Origin: Syntrophus sp963665935
GTDB lineage: Bacteria; Desulfobacterota; Syntrophia; Syntrophales; Syntrophaceae
Assembly (NCBI GenBank): GCA_963665935.1
Contig: OY762510.1
Location: forward strand, 124,001 to 188,000
Length of the DNA stretch: 64,000 bases
Direction of reading: 5' to 3'
Position numbers and translations under genes: made by a program. Below the pieces are notes generated by a model. The model searched no databases and was not told the origin of the DNA. It was given only the letters and a program-made list of their open reading frames with translations. This document shows, one piece after another, positions 16,012 through 24,275 of the stretch (the first letter of the stretch is position 1; every line of letters begins with the position of its first letter).

Positions 16012-17808
16012 ATGAACGAACATAGATACGCATTGCTTATTGCCAGTTTCGAATACGATGATCCGTACTTTCGCCGGCTTCACACGCCCGCACAGGATGT
16101 CGAAGCGTTCTCGCGTGTCCTGCGTGATCCTGCCATGGGTGCGTTTTGCGATGTCAAGATCCTCGTGAACGAGCCCAAGGATCGTTTGCTTCTAGAAATA
16201 GAGGATTTCTTCGATAATCGCAACAGAGAGGACCTTTTGCTGCTTTACTTCTCCGGCCATGGCGTTAAGGACGAAGATGGTCGATTGTGCTATGCCACCA
16301 AGAACACCCTCCATAAACGCCTTGTCTCAACTGCCATACCTGCATACCAAGTCAATGACTTGATCGGAAGATGCAGATCACGGCGTAAAATTCTAGTGCT
16401 GGATTGCTGCTATAGCGGGGCTTTTTCAAAAGCCCTCTTGGCGAAAGGTGATCAACGCGTAGGCATTATGGATGAGTTCAAGCAGGGGCAGGGGCTCGTC
16501 ACGCTAACAGCCTCGGATGCATTTCAGTATTCCTTCGAGGAAGAAGAGGCTAGGGATGTCGGGACATGTTCGGTTTTTACTCGAGCACTGGTAGAAGGAA
16601 TGGAGACCGGAAAGGCAGACAAGGATAACGACCAACTGATCTCTCTGGATGAACTGTATCACTACGCCTACGAACAGGTACGCAGTGAAACTCCCCAGCA
16701 GACTCCCCACAGATCTGGAGAGGTAGAAGGCGACATTATTGTTTCTCGAAATCCACTGCCGCCGCGCCGCGCCGAATTGCCTGGAAAGGTGCAAGAGGCC
16801 ATTGAGAGCCCTATTCCGGAAGTTCGAGAAGGCATCGTCCAAACACTCGATGCCTTTCTCAGGGGGAGAAATATAGGTTTGAAACTTGTTGTCCTTGATT
16901 CTTTACGAAAGCTAACAGAGGACGACAGTCGCAAGGTAGCAAGCGCCGCGCAAAAGTGCCTGGCTGCGTTTGACGAATCCCGCCGACTCCAGGAAGCAGA
17001 GGCTTGGAGGCTGAAGGAAGAGCAGGAACGACCGGAAAGAGAGAAAGCAGAAGCGGAACGGCAAGCCATTGAAACAGCCAAGGCCAAGCGTCTCGCACAA
17101 GAGAAGGCGGAGCAGGAAAGACTGCAGGCGGAGACAGTGCGAACGGCGTTGGAAGAACAAAAAAAAGCCGAGGCTGAGGCAGCACGAACGACAACGGAAG
17201 AACAACGAAAAGTCGGGGGGGAAGCAATATACGCAGCACAGGAGGAAAAGCGGAAGGCAGGAAGGCCAGCTGTTATTTGGTGGGTGCTTGTTATAGCCGC
17301 ACTACTGATTGGTTTTGCAATCTGGATGTCATCCCATCAGAACGTCGCCCCGCCGCCAAACGTAGAGGAACAACGGGAGCAAGCCAAAGTCGAGGCAGAA
17401 CGTAGGGCAGAGGAAGAGCGGAAACAGATCGATGCGGAGGCGGCACGCAAAGCTGAGGAGGCAGCACACAGCTTTTCTGAAGAAAAGAAAATCAGAGATG
17501 TAATAGCGCAATATTGGCGTTTTATTGAAGAAAAAGATGTCGATCGTGCTGTGAATATGTATGCAACGGAACGTTTACCCCAAATCAGCCGCGATAAAAT
17601 TGCGAAAATAGCGCAGGATACGGAGTACTATCGGGTAGTAGATGTAAAGGATGTCACAATAACAGACAACCAAGCAACAGCGAAATTTATACTCCTCCAT
17701 AAGAAGACGTATAAGAAAGATGAAGAGCAGTGGGATTATTCTGCAACATTAGTGAAAGAAAACGGCTCCTGGAAAATCTTGACCTTACCTGGAAATAGGA
17801 TAAAGTGA
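16012..17808 (+). CDS. Membrane-anchored caspase-like protease with NTF2-like tail
   Basis: A 598-residue multidomain protein. Residues 1-240 are a caspase/metacaspase (peptidase C14) domain with catalytic His83 in YFSGHGVKDEDG and Cys133 in LVLDCCYSGAF. About 255-320 is a short helical-repeat-like segment. About 320-415 is a highly charged coiled coil rich in Glu, Lys and Arg. One membrane helix follows (VIWWVLVIAALLIGFAIW, near 420-440), then a second charged stretch and a C-terminal NTF2/SnoaL-like domain (about 490-598: IRDVIAQYWRFIEEKDVDRAVNMY). The protease end would be cytosolic if the N-terminus stays inside. Linked to EACC1, this fits a regulated-death or immune effector. Confidence 0.87.
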   Translation: MNEHRYALLIASFEYDDPYFRRLHTPAQDVEAFSRVLRDPAMGAFCDVKILVNEPKDRLLLEIEDFFDNRNREDLLLLYFSGHGVKDEDGRLCYATKNTLHKRLVSTAIPAYQVNDLIGRCRSRRKILVLDCCYSGAFSKALLAKGDQRVGIMDEFKQGQGLVTLTASDAFQYSFEEEEARDVGTCSVFTRALVEGMETGKADKDNDQLISLDELYHYAYEQVRSETPQQTPHRSGEVEGDIIVSRNPLPPRRAELPGKVQEAIESPIPEVREGIVQTLDAFLRGRNIGLKLVVLDSLRKLTEDDSRKVASAAQKCLAAFDESRRLQEAEAWRLKEEQERPEREKAEAERQAIETAKAKRLAQEKAEQERLQAETVRTALEEQKKAEAEAARTTTEEQRKVGGEAIYAAQEEKRKAGRPAVIWWVLVIAALLIGFAIWMSSHQNVAPPPNVEEQREQAKVEAERRAEEERKQIDAEAARKAEEAAHSFSEEKKIRDVIAQYWRFIEEKDVDRAVNMYATERLPQISRDKIAKIAQDTEYYRVVDVKDVTITDNQATAKFILLHKKTYKKDEEQWDYSATLVKENGSWKILTLPGNRIK

Positions 17809-18458
17809 AAATATTTTGCTTACTTCTTTTGCTTATACCTTCTGTTGCCTTCTCGGAGGTCATAACAGAACTGCCTGTCAATAAGAACGTCATCGCCATT
17901 ACCTTCGATGCCTGTGAAACCAAAACCCCGTCTTATTTTGATCAACCCATCCTTAATTTTCTCATTAAAGAGAAGATACCCTGCACCATATTTATCAGCG
18001 AAAAGTTTGCCAGAAGGAACAGTGCTGAAATCAAGAGGATCGTCAGTTTGGGATTTATCGAAATCGAAAATCACTCGGTCAATCACATTCAACATATGGA
18101 GAGGCTGTCAAAAAATGATGTATTGAGAGAAATTGACGATAAGGTCCTTCAAGAGATCACCGGCAAGAAGACGAAATATTTTCGATTTCCAGCAGGCAAC
18201 TATAACGACAAAACCCTTAAACTGGTCGAGAAGCAATTCAAAGTGGTCCATTGGACATTTGCCAGCGGCGACGCCGATAAGCGGATATCTCCCCCGATGT
18301 TGACGCAATGGGTGCTATCAAAGGCAAAGGCCCGCAGTATTCTCATATTTCATATAAACGGGAGAGGATACAGTACGGGAAAGGCTCTCCCCGAGATAAT
18401 AAAAGGCCTTTCTCTAAAGGGATATAAATTTGTTAAATTAGAGGATGCCATAAGATAA
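17805..18458 (+). CDS. Secreted polysaccharide deacetylase-like protein
   Basis: A 217-residue NodB-homology (carbohydrate esterase 4) protein with a cleavable signal peptide (residues 1-17, SVAFS). Metal and catalytic motifs are present: ITFDAC (TFDD variant), ENHSVNH (HxxxH), RFPAGNYN and a FHINGRG C-terminal motif. The second Asp of the usual TFDD is Ala, followed by Cys, which may alter activity. GTG 17805 overlaps the caspase stop in GTGA, so it is translationally coupled to the caspase gene. A cell-wall substrate in the periplasm is likely, and its link to the protease is unexplained. Confidence 0.8.
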   Translation: MKIFCLLLLLIPSVAFSEVITELPVNKNVIAITFDACETKTPSYFDQPILNFLIKEKIPCTIFISEKFARRNSAEIKRIVSLGFIEIENHSVNHIQHMERLSKNDVLREIDDKVLQEITGKKTKYFRFPAGNYNDKTLKLVEKQFKVVHWTFASGDADKRISPPMLTQWVLSKAKARSILIFHINGRGYSTGKALPEIIKGLSLKGYKFVKLEDAIR

Positions 18459-18559
18459 TTGGACAGTGGTTAAACCGGATTTGGTGTTACTACTTTTTAG
18501 GCTGGCGATTCCCGACGGATATCCTGAGCCAGAGTCGCTTTTCTGATGATATAAATTCA

Positions 18560-18587
18560 TTGACAAAACTCAGGGAATCCATAAATT
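18560..18587 (+). promoter_or_regulatory. Candidate sigma-70-like promoter of the selenoprotein gene
   Basis: TTGACA at 18560-18565 and TAAATT at 18582-18587, separated by 16 bases, about 55 bases upstream of the HesB-like start. The -35 box is perfect, while the -10 box is only moderate. Confidence 0.45.
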
Positions 18588-18641
18588 ACCTTCACACCAA
18601 TTTACAAGGAAGAGAAAGAACTTCTTCCGAAGGAGCAGACA

Positions 18642-18953
18642 ATGTTTGGAGTTTCAGAAAAAGCTGGAGAAAAAATCCAGGAGTTCTTGAAGAATGTCGA
18701 GGAGGTCCATCCGATACGGCTTATGCTGACGGAGGGTGGCTGATCCGGTCCATCCCTGGGTATGGCTCTGGATGAGCCCCGCGATGGCGATGAGCAATTT
18801 CAGGAACAGGGAATTACCTTCCTGATCACCAAGGATCTTTTTGAGCAGATCAAACCCGTTTTTGTCGATTTTATCGAAACCGAAAGAGGTTCCGGCTTTC
18901 ACGTGACCTCTTCGCTGGATTCCGGCGACTGCTGCGGATCCTGCAGCTGCTGA
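18642..18953 (+). CDS. HesB/IscA-like selenoprotein (UGA read as selenocysteine)
   Basis: A 103-residue HesB/IscA-type protein. ATG 18642 follows AAGGAG by 6 bases. Codon 34 is TGA (18741-18743), after IRLMLTEGG; the same frame then continues SGPSLGMALDEPRDGDEQF and on to GSGFHVTSSLDSGDCCGSCSC. The UGA takes the place of the first conserved cysteine of IscA/HesB proteins, and the other ligand cysteines lie in the C-terminal CCGSCSC. HesB-like selenoproteins are a known prokaryotic family. A hairpin just after the UGA fits a bacterial SECIS. Conventional calling would report only the C-terminal part (18762-18953). It probably acts in iron-sulfur handling or redox chemistry. Confidence 0.87.
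18738..18778 (+). promoter_or_regulatory. Candidate bacterial SECIS element
   Basis: An outer stem GGCTGATCC/GGATGAGCC (18738-18746 with 18770-18778, one mismatch) includes the UGA. An inner hairpin CCAT/ATGG (18750-18753 with 18762-18765) closes an 8-base loop CCCUGGGU with guanines, lying a short distance after the UGA where SelB would bind. The fold is by eye only. Confidence 0.55.
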
Positions 18954-18963
18954 TCAAGAGAAA

Positions 18964-19008
18964 TCCGGAAGAGGGGTTGAGCTCAAGAAGAACAACCCCT
19001 CTTCCGGA
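18964..19008. terminator. Long perfect hairpin after the selenoprotein gene
   Basis: TCCGGAAGAGGGGTTG (18964-18979) is perfectly complementary to CAACCCCTCTTCCGGA (18993-19008), a 16-bp stem with a 13-base loop. It lies 11 bases after the stop codon. There is no T-run right after it, so it may be a terminator or a transcript-stabilising or processing hairpin. Confidence 0.6.
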
Positions 19009-19036
19009 AAGAAACAGAAGAGAAAATTTTTAAATC

Positions 19037-20005
19037 ATGACCAGGGAACCCGATTTCGATAAGGAAACCCTTTGCAAATCTGCGGAACAGCTGATGAGTG
19101 CCGGGAAATATGCAGAAGCCGCCGCACTCTATGGCCGGCTGGCAGAGCAGTATCCCGGCGATACTTCCTTTCTTCTGGCTCAGGCCTGGGCCTATCACGA
19201 CAACGGTCAGAGGGATGAGGCCATTGCCTGTTTCGAAAAGCTTTTTGCCGGAGAGTTGAAATTAAAAGTCTTTACCGGATTCGCCTTCGATGAACTGGTC
19301 CGGTTATACAGGGATGGCCGGCAGTATGACCGCCTTGTCGCGATCTGCCGCAGGGCAGTGGAAGCCCAACCGGAGGAATATCCCCTTCTCAGGGAACTGG
19401 GGGGGTCCTATCTACTGGCCGGTATGGCCTCTGAGGCGGTGAAGATCTTCGAAGAGCTGACCCGCCTGGAACCGGATGCCCCGGAACTATTCTGCCTGCT
19501 GGGCGATGCCCTCGTCGCTGCCGAGCGGTTTGATGCCGCTGAAGGGGCTTATCAGCAGGCGATCGCCCTTGATCCTGAAGGGGCCGCCCCTTTCTGCCAG
19601 CGGCTGGCCAATGCCTTCATTGAGACAGGAGTTTTGGATCGAGCGGAAATTCAGCTGAACCGAAGTCTGGAAATTCGCCCCGACGATCCCCTCTGCCTGA
19701 TCCGCCTGGCGGAAGTCCAGGTGAAACAACGGCGCTTTCCGGAGGCCGGGCGCAGCGTGGAAGCCGCCGTCGCCTCCAATCCCCGATTTGCTGCAAGTTA
19801 TTACAACCGTATGGGGCGCGCGCTGGCCGACGCGGAGTGCCATCGCGATGCCGTTGAAATTTTCGACCGCGCCATCGCCCTGGAAAAGAACAATGCCTTC
19901 TACTATCTCTACCAGGCCGAATCCTACGACAAGCTCAACCTCCCCGAACAGGCTGAAGAAGCCCGCCGCAAGGCTGAAAGTCTTGCCCCGCGGAAAAGAG
20001 CCTGA
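19037..20005 (+). CDS. Tetratricopeptide repeat protein
   Basis: A 322-residue cytoplasmic protein without signal peptide. About eight TPR-like helical pairs run the length of it, for example AGKYAEAAALYGRLAEQYPGD, ASEAVKIFEELTRLEPDAP, FDAAEGAYQQAIALDPEG and HRDAVEIFDRAIALEKNN. TPR arrays bind partner proteins; the partner is unknown. It lies convergent to the pilT-linked genes, so a pilus role is only a possibility. The start at 19037 is the first in-frame ATG after the upstream hairpin. Confidence 0.8.
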   Translation: MTREPDFDKETLCKSAEQLMSAGKYAEAAALYGRLAEQYPGDTSFLLAQAWAYHDNGQRDEAIACFEKLFAGELKLKVFTGFAFDELVRLYRDGRQYDRLVAICRRAVEAQPEEYPLLRELGGSYLLAGMASEAVKIFEELTRLEPDAPELFCLLGDALVAAERFDAAEGAYQQAIALDPEGAAPFCQRLANAFIETGVLDRAEIQLNRSLEIRPDDPLCLIRLAEVQVKQRRFPEAGRSVEAAVASNPRFAASYYNRMGRALADAECHRDAVEIFDRAIALEKNNAFYYLYQAESYDKLNLPEQAEEARRKAESLAPRKRA

Positions 20006-20014
20006 TCTTTTCTT

Positions 20015-20530
20015 TTATATCCGCCCCATGTTCCTCAAGGCATCCATGTAGGTGTGGTAAAAGACCTTATTCTCCTGCACGCCGTGTTTGACAATGGCCG
20101 CCAGCTCATTCAGATCCCCGGTATGAACAACGAGATTGACGCTTCGATGGAAGGCCGCCATGTTATCCATTGTGCGGAAGGAATCGCCGACGAGAACGAC
20201 AAATATTTTGCGGCGGATGGACATGTCCAGCAATTCCAGGGCCTTCAGAAGTTCATGGGCGCCATTGCCCGCCCCAAAGTCATCATGAAGAAGAAGCACA
20301 TCAAAAACATGAAAACGCATCTTCTGGAGGGCGTCCTCCACGGATTCCGCCTCGTTCACCGCATAGTTCAGCAGTTTAAGGGCCGAATTCATCTTCTCCT
20401 TTGCTGCTGAATCGTTCTCGCATACCAGCGCTGTTTCCCCGTGCTCCATCAGAAAATCAAAAAGCCGCTCCGAAGCATCGTAAGAACCGGCTGCATTGTC
20501 GTTAAAAAGATTTTTGCCTTCCTCCGTCAT
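20015..20530 (-). CDS. Degenerate response-regulator receiver-like protein
   Basis: A 171-residue protein whose middle resembles a CheY-type receiver: a strand TALVCENDS at about 33-41, VFDVLLLHDDFGAGNG around the phosphoacceptor position, and IRRKIFVVLVGDSF. The usual acidic pair and lysine are not cleanly kept, so phosphorylation is doubtful. It is the last gene of a minus-strand group with two pilT-like ATPases, 12 bases after the second, so it may modulate pilus retraction. AGAAGGAGAGGGTA precedes its ATG. Confidence 0.6.
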   Translation of the reverse strand: MTEEGKNLFNDNAAGSYDASERLFDFLMEHGETALVCENDSAAKEKMNSALKLLNYAVNEAESVEDALQKMRFHVFDVLLLHDDFGAGNGAHELLKALELLDMSIRRKIFVVLVGDSFRTMDNMAAFHRSVNLVVHTGDLNELAAIVKHGVQENKVFYHTYMDALRNMGRI

Positions 20531-20542
20531 TACCCTCTCCTT

Positions 20543-21715
20543 CTAAAATCTTCGCGTTTTTCCATAGCCCGTATCGACTTCCAGTTTGCCCAGGCTCGTC
20601 GTCGCCTCGCCTTTCGCGCTTTTGACCGAATCGATCCCCCGGCCCACAACGCCCTTATTGGAGGCATAGATCTTTGCCGTCTCTTCGCTGACCAGGCCCC
20701 GTGCATACAATTCCACGATGTAATCATCAAAGGTGATCATCCCGAAGGCATTGCCGGCTGAAATGATGTCATAAAAAGTCTTGCCTTCCGACTCCCCGTT
20801 CAGGATGGTATCCTTCACGCGCAGATTGCTGCCCATGACTTCGAAGGCTGCCACCCGTCCCCCCCCTTCCTTGGGAAGCAATCGCTGACAGACAATCCAG
20901 CGTACCGTATCGGCCAGGCGGATGCGGATCTGACGTTCCTCCTCACGGGGGAACATTCCGAGGATGCGGTTAATCGTCTGCCCGGCATCGACCGTATGCA
21001 GGGTGCTCGCAACCAGATGCCCTGTTTCCGCTGCGGCAAGGGCAATCTCCACGGTCTCACGGTCTCTCATTTCCCCGACCAGAATCACTTTGGGTGCCTG
21101 GCGAAGAGCCGCGCGGAGGCCCGTGGCAAAAGTGTCGAAATCAGACCCCATTTCCCGCTGGTTAAAGGTTGACTTCTTATGCGGATGGACAAATTCCACG
21201 GGATCTTCCAGGGTCACGATATGGACGGATTTCTGCTCGTTAATCGCATTGAGCATCGCAGCCAGAGAGGTGGATTTACCGCTTCCGGTTGCACCGGTCA
21301 CGAGAATGATGCCGTTTATTTCCTGGGCCATTTTTTCAAAGGCCTCCGGAAGATTCATATCCAGGATCGTCGGGATGGTGGTTTCCAGCTTTCGCAGGAC
21401 AATGGAATAATTCCCCCGCTGGGAAAAGATATTGACTCGAAAACGGGCCTTCCCCTGTAATTCATAGGAAGAATCACAGGATCCCGAAGAGATGAGGTTT
21501 TCCGTCAGGCGACGGTCCCCGCCAATCAGATTCAGGGCAAGCATCTCCGTCTGAAAGGACGTTAAACTTTCGTAAGGAGGGTCAAAGTCCACCGCGGAAA
21601 GCTGCCCGGAACTTTCCACCTGAAACGACTTGCCCACTGTAAAATTCAAATCGGACACATGATCGAATGCATCCAGCATCTTCGTTAAGATATAATCCAG
21701 TTCCTGCCTGCGCAT
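20543..21715 (-). CDS. PilT-family twitching motility ATPase (PilU-like paralogue)
   Basis: A 390-residue secretion-superfamily ATPase that drives type IV pilus retraction. Walker A is GATGSGKSTS, an Asp box is VTLEDPVEFVH, Walker B lies in VILVGEMRDRETV and the His box is TGHLVASTLHT. It is longer than the neighbouring PilT and carries a C-terminal extension (from about GVVGRGIDSVKSAKG) as PilU-type proteins do. ATG 21715 is chosen because AAGGAG stands 7 bases upstream. Both ATPases are on the minus strand about 90 bases apart, so probably one operon. Confidence 0.88.
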   Translation of the reverse strand: MRRQELDYILTKMLDAFDHVSDLNFTVGKSFQVESSGQLSAVDFDPPYESLTSFQTEMLALNLIGGDRRLTENLISSGSCDSSYELQGKARFRVNIFSQRGNYSIVLRKLETTIPTILDMNLPEAFEKMAQEINGIILVTGATGSGKSTSLAAMLNAINEQKSVHIVTLEDPVEFVHPHKKSTFNQREMGSDFDTFATGLRAALRQAPKVILVGEMRDRETVEIALAAAETGHLVASTLHTVDAGQTINRILGMFPREEERQIRIRLADTVRWIVCQRLLPKEGGGRVAAFEVMGSNLRVKDTILNGESEGKTFYDIISAGNAFGMITFDDYIVELYARGLVSEETAKIYASNKGVVGRGIDSVKSAKGEATTSLGKLEVDTGYGKTRRF

Positions 21716-21805
21716 GTTGGTACTCCTTAAAAAAAACACGGAAAAGAAAGTTGATCCCTTCCCGAATAAATGAACGAATCTGTGGTTCTATGGCTGTCGG
21801 GAAGA

Positions 21806-22888
21806 TTAAACCTCCGTAAAATCAGCCGGCGGACTTTTCAGCAAAGGCCGGAATTTGGACTTATCATTGCACTTCATGTAGGCTTCGTCACCGCTGATCC
21901 AGCCCTTATTGAAGAGTTCCATGATGCCGTCGTCGAGAAGCTGCATCCCAAACTTTTTCCCCGTCTGAATCATGGACGGAATCTGGAAGGTCTTGGACTC
22001 GCGGATCAGATTGCGAACCGCTGAATTGGCAATGAGGATTTCCAGAGCGGCGCAACGCCCTTTCTTGTCGATTCTCTTGAAAAGCACCTGGGCGATGATC
22101 GCCCGCAGGCCATCCGCCAGGGTGGAACGGATCTGGGCCTGTTCGCTCGAGGGGAAAACCTCGATGACCCGGTCCACCGTCTTGGCTGCACTCGTCGTAT
22201 GGAGCGTCCCAAAGACAAGATGGCCGGTGGATGCGGCCTCCACCGCCAGAGAGATGGTTTCCAGATCCCGCATTTCACCCACCAGAATAATGTCCGGGTC
22301 TTCACGGAGGGCCCCTCTCAGGGCCGCGGAGAAGCTCTGCGTATGGACGCCGACTTCCCGGTGATTGACGATGCAGCTCTGGCTCCGATGGACGAATTCG
22401 ATAGGATCTTCAACGGTGATAATGTGATCTTTACGGATACGGTTGGCTTCATCAATGATGGCCGCCAGAGTCGTTGACTTTCCACTGCCGGTCGGTCCGG
22501 TCACCAGGACCAATCCCCGGGGCAGCGAGGCCAGTTTGGATATGACGGGGGGAAGCCCCAGCTTCTCACAAGTCAGGATCTCACTGGGAATTTCCCGGAA
22601 CACGGCGCCCACGCCGTATTTCTGCTCGAAAAAATTGGCACGGTAACGGGCCAATCCTGGGATCTCATAAGCAAAATCAACATCGCCCGTTTCCTCAAAC
22701 TGTTTCACCTTCTGTTCCGGAGTGATTTCATAGAGCATTGCCTTGAGGTCATCATTATCCAGGATGTCATACTTGACTCGCTCCAGATCACCACGGATCC
22801 GGATGGCAGGCTGCTGCCCTGAAATGAGATGCAAGTCCGACGCGCCCTGTTCATGCATCAATTGAAAAAAAGCATCGATTTTTGCCAT
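21806..22888 (-). CDS. pilT: Type IV pilus retraction ATPase PilT
   Basis: A 360-residue hexameric ATPase. The N-terminal PAS-like domain starts IDAFFQLMHEQGASDLHLISGQ. Walker A is GPTGSGKSTT, the Asp box VEDPIEFVHR, Walker B region IILVGEMRDLETIS and His box FGTLHTTSAAKT. Length and the retraction-linked C-terminal region (GMQLLDDGIMELFNKGWIS) match PilT. First gene of the pilT-pilT-like-receiver group. Pilin and assembly genes are not in the window. Confidence 0.92.
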   Translation of the reverse strand: MAKIDAFFQLMHEQGASDLHLISGQQPAIRIRGDLERVKYDILDNDDLKAMLYEITPEQKVKQFEETGDVDFAYEIPGLARYRANFFEQKYGVGAVFREIPSEILTCEKLGLPPVISKLASLPRGLVLVTGPTGSGKSTTLAAIIDEANRIRKDHIITVEDPIEFVHRSQSCIVNHREVGVHTQSFSAALRGALREDPDIILVGEMRDLETISLAVEAASTGHLVFGTLHTTSAAKTVDRVIEVFPSSEQAQIRSTLADGLRAIIAQVLFKRIDKKGRCAALEILIANSAVRNLIRESKTFQIPSMIQTGKKFGMQLLDDGIMELFNKGWISGDEAYMKCNDKSKFRPLLKSPPADFTEV

Positions 22889-23013
22889 ATGTCGTTATTC
22901 CCCTTGCTGAGTTTGGATGGATCTGACCCGTTTCATGGTCATACGGGATGCATTTTATGCAAAATAAGTGACACCTAGATCCCGTTAGGGATTAATCCTC
23001 GGGATCAAATTGC

Positions 23014-23042
23014 TTGACAGATGCCAAAGGTTCATATTATAA
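23014..23042 (+). promoter_or_regulatory. Candidate promoter of tRNA-Ala
   Basis: A perfect -35 TTGACA at 23014-23019, with a -10-like TATTAT at 23035-23040 (15-base spacer) or TTATAA two bases on (17-base spacer), about 40 bases upstream of the tRNA. Confidence 0.5.
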
Positions 23043-23081
23043 GGCATCGTTCTTTTGCTGGTAAGGATGCGGTTTCCGGAT

Positions 23082-23157
23082 GGGGATGTAGCTCAGCTGG
23101 GAGAGCGCGGCGTTCGCAATGCCGAGGCCAGGGGTTCGATCCCCCTCATCTCCACCA
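23082..23157 (+). tRNA. tRNA-Ala (anticodon CGC)
   Basis: A 76-nt cloverleaf with encoded CCA. The acceptor GGGGATG pairs with CATCTCC (one G-U). D-loop AGCTCAGCTGGGAGAGC. The anticodon stem encloses TTCGCAA, giving anticodon CGC, which reads GCG alanine codons. The T-arm is GGGGTTCGATCCCC. Confidence 0.95.
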
Positions 23158-23191
23158 TTATAGAAATCGAGAAAGTTTGAAAAAGTTTAAG

Positions 23192-23216
23192 ACCCGCTGG
23201 AAACCGCGGGTTTTTT
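23192..23216 (+). terminator. Rho-independent terminator after tRNA-Ala
   Basis: ACCCGC and GCGGGT form a 6-bp G/C-rich stem around TGGAAACC and run straight into TTTTT. It lies about 35 bases after the tRNA. Confidence 0.8.
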
Positions 23217-23282
23217 ATTATCCATTGCCCGAGGGATCGCCCTCCAATCTCCAACAAGGACAACTATTCAGGAGTCAAAAAA

Positions 23283-24110
23283 ATGAATTCTTGGTTCAGA
23301 GTTTTAGCAGGGTTGTTTCTCTTTTCCGGTCTTTGGGGATGCCTTAATGTGGAAACGACCGTTCGCGTCAAGCCGGACGGCAGCGGGACGCTGGAGCAGA
23401 GAGTTCTGGTAAACCCGCAGGTCAGCCAATTGATCAATCAGGGCACGGGGAGCAAAGACCGTCCTTTGGACCTGCTGGATGAAGAAAAACTGAAACGGGA
23501 TGCGGAAAAAATGGGAACCGGAGTACGCCTGGTTTCCGCCGAACGGGTGACCGCCAACGAAGGCAATGGGTATCGTGCCCTGTATGCCTTTGACGACATC
23601 AACACTTTGAAAATCCGCCAGAACCCTGATGAACCCCCTCTTTCGGGCTCAGACCTTTCAAACTCAGACGCCGAAGAAAAACCTCTTCCGGAGAAAATCA
23701 CCTTTTCTTTTCGGAAGGGAACGCCTTCAAGCCTGACGATCCGCTTGCCCAAGCCGCAGGAGAAACAGCAGACGCAGGAAAAATCTGCTGAAAAACCGTC
23801 ACCGAAACCGGAAGAACAGCAGGAAGCTGCTAAAGATGTTGAAATGGTCAAATCCCTTTTTCATGGAATGAGGATGGTCTTTGCCGTGGAAATTCAGGGC
23901 ACCGTGCTGGCTACTAATGCGACCTACCGGGAAGGCCAACGGATTACTCTGATGGAAATGGATTTTGACAAATTGACGTCCGATACAGAGCAATTCCAAA
24001 AATTGGTTAAAGCCAATCCACCAAGGCAGGGTGAGATCGGGGATCTTCTGCGCACTCTTCCAGGAATCAAAGCCGAACTGCAGGAAACGGTCACGGTCGA
24101 GTTCCAGTAA
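23283..24110 (+). CDS. Lipoprotein of unknown function
   Basis: A 275-residue exported lipoprotein. The lipobox is LWGC with lipidated Cys20. The mature part opens with VETTVRVKPDGSGTLEQRVLVNPQV, a beta pattern seen in LppM/DUF3153-like lipoproteins. A low-complexity Pro/Glu/Gln/Lys linker lies at about 157-185 (KPQEKQQTQEKSAEKPSPKP), followed by a second beta-rich part. The start is secure: CAGGAG precedes ATG 23283. No binding partner is visible. Confidence 0.7.
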   Translation: MNSWFRVLAGLFLFSGLWGCLNVETTVRVKPDGSGTLEQRVLVNPQVSQLINQGTGSKDRPLDLLDEEKLKRDAEKMGTGVRLVSAERVTANEGNGYRALYAFDDINTLKIRQNPDEPPLSGSDLSNSDAEEKPLPEKITFSFRKGTPSSLTIRLPKPQEKQQTQEKSAEKPSPKPEEQQEAAKDVEMVKSLFHGMRMVFAVEIQGTVLATNATYREGQRITLMEMDFDKLTSDTEQFQKLVKANPPRQGEIGDLLRTLPGIKAELQETVTVEFQ

Positions 24111-24275
24111 CCAGACGAAGATCAACCGTTTTTTTGTCTCGGGATTTCTTATCGGTCAAAGAGAGACCCTGCCCGTTTTTCTTTGTCCTTGACAGACTTT
24201 CTCCCTTCCTCTACCTTTTGTTTAAACCTATTTGTCTTTTATCTCCAGCTCGGCCGGGATCATCCCATACCCCTT

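Noticed and set aside
18762..18953. A free-standing 63-codon gene starting at MALDEPRDG
   Set aside because: It is the C-terminal part of the HesB-like selenoprotein. It has no ribosome binding site of its own, and the family homology extends upstream through the UGA.
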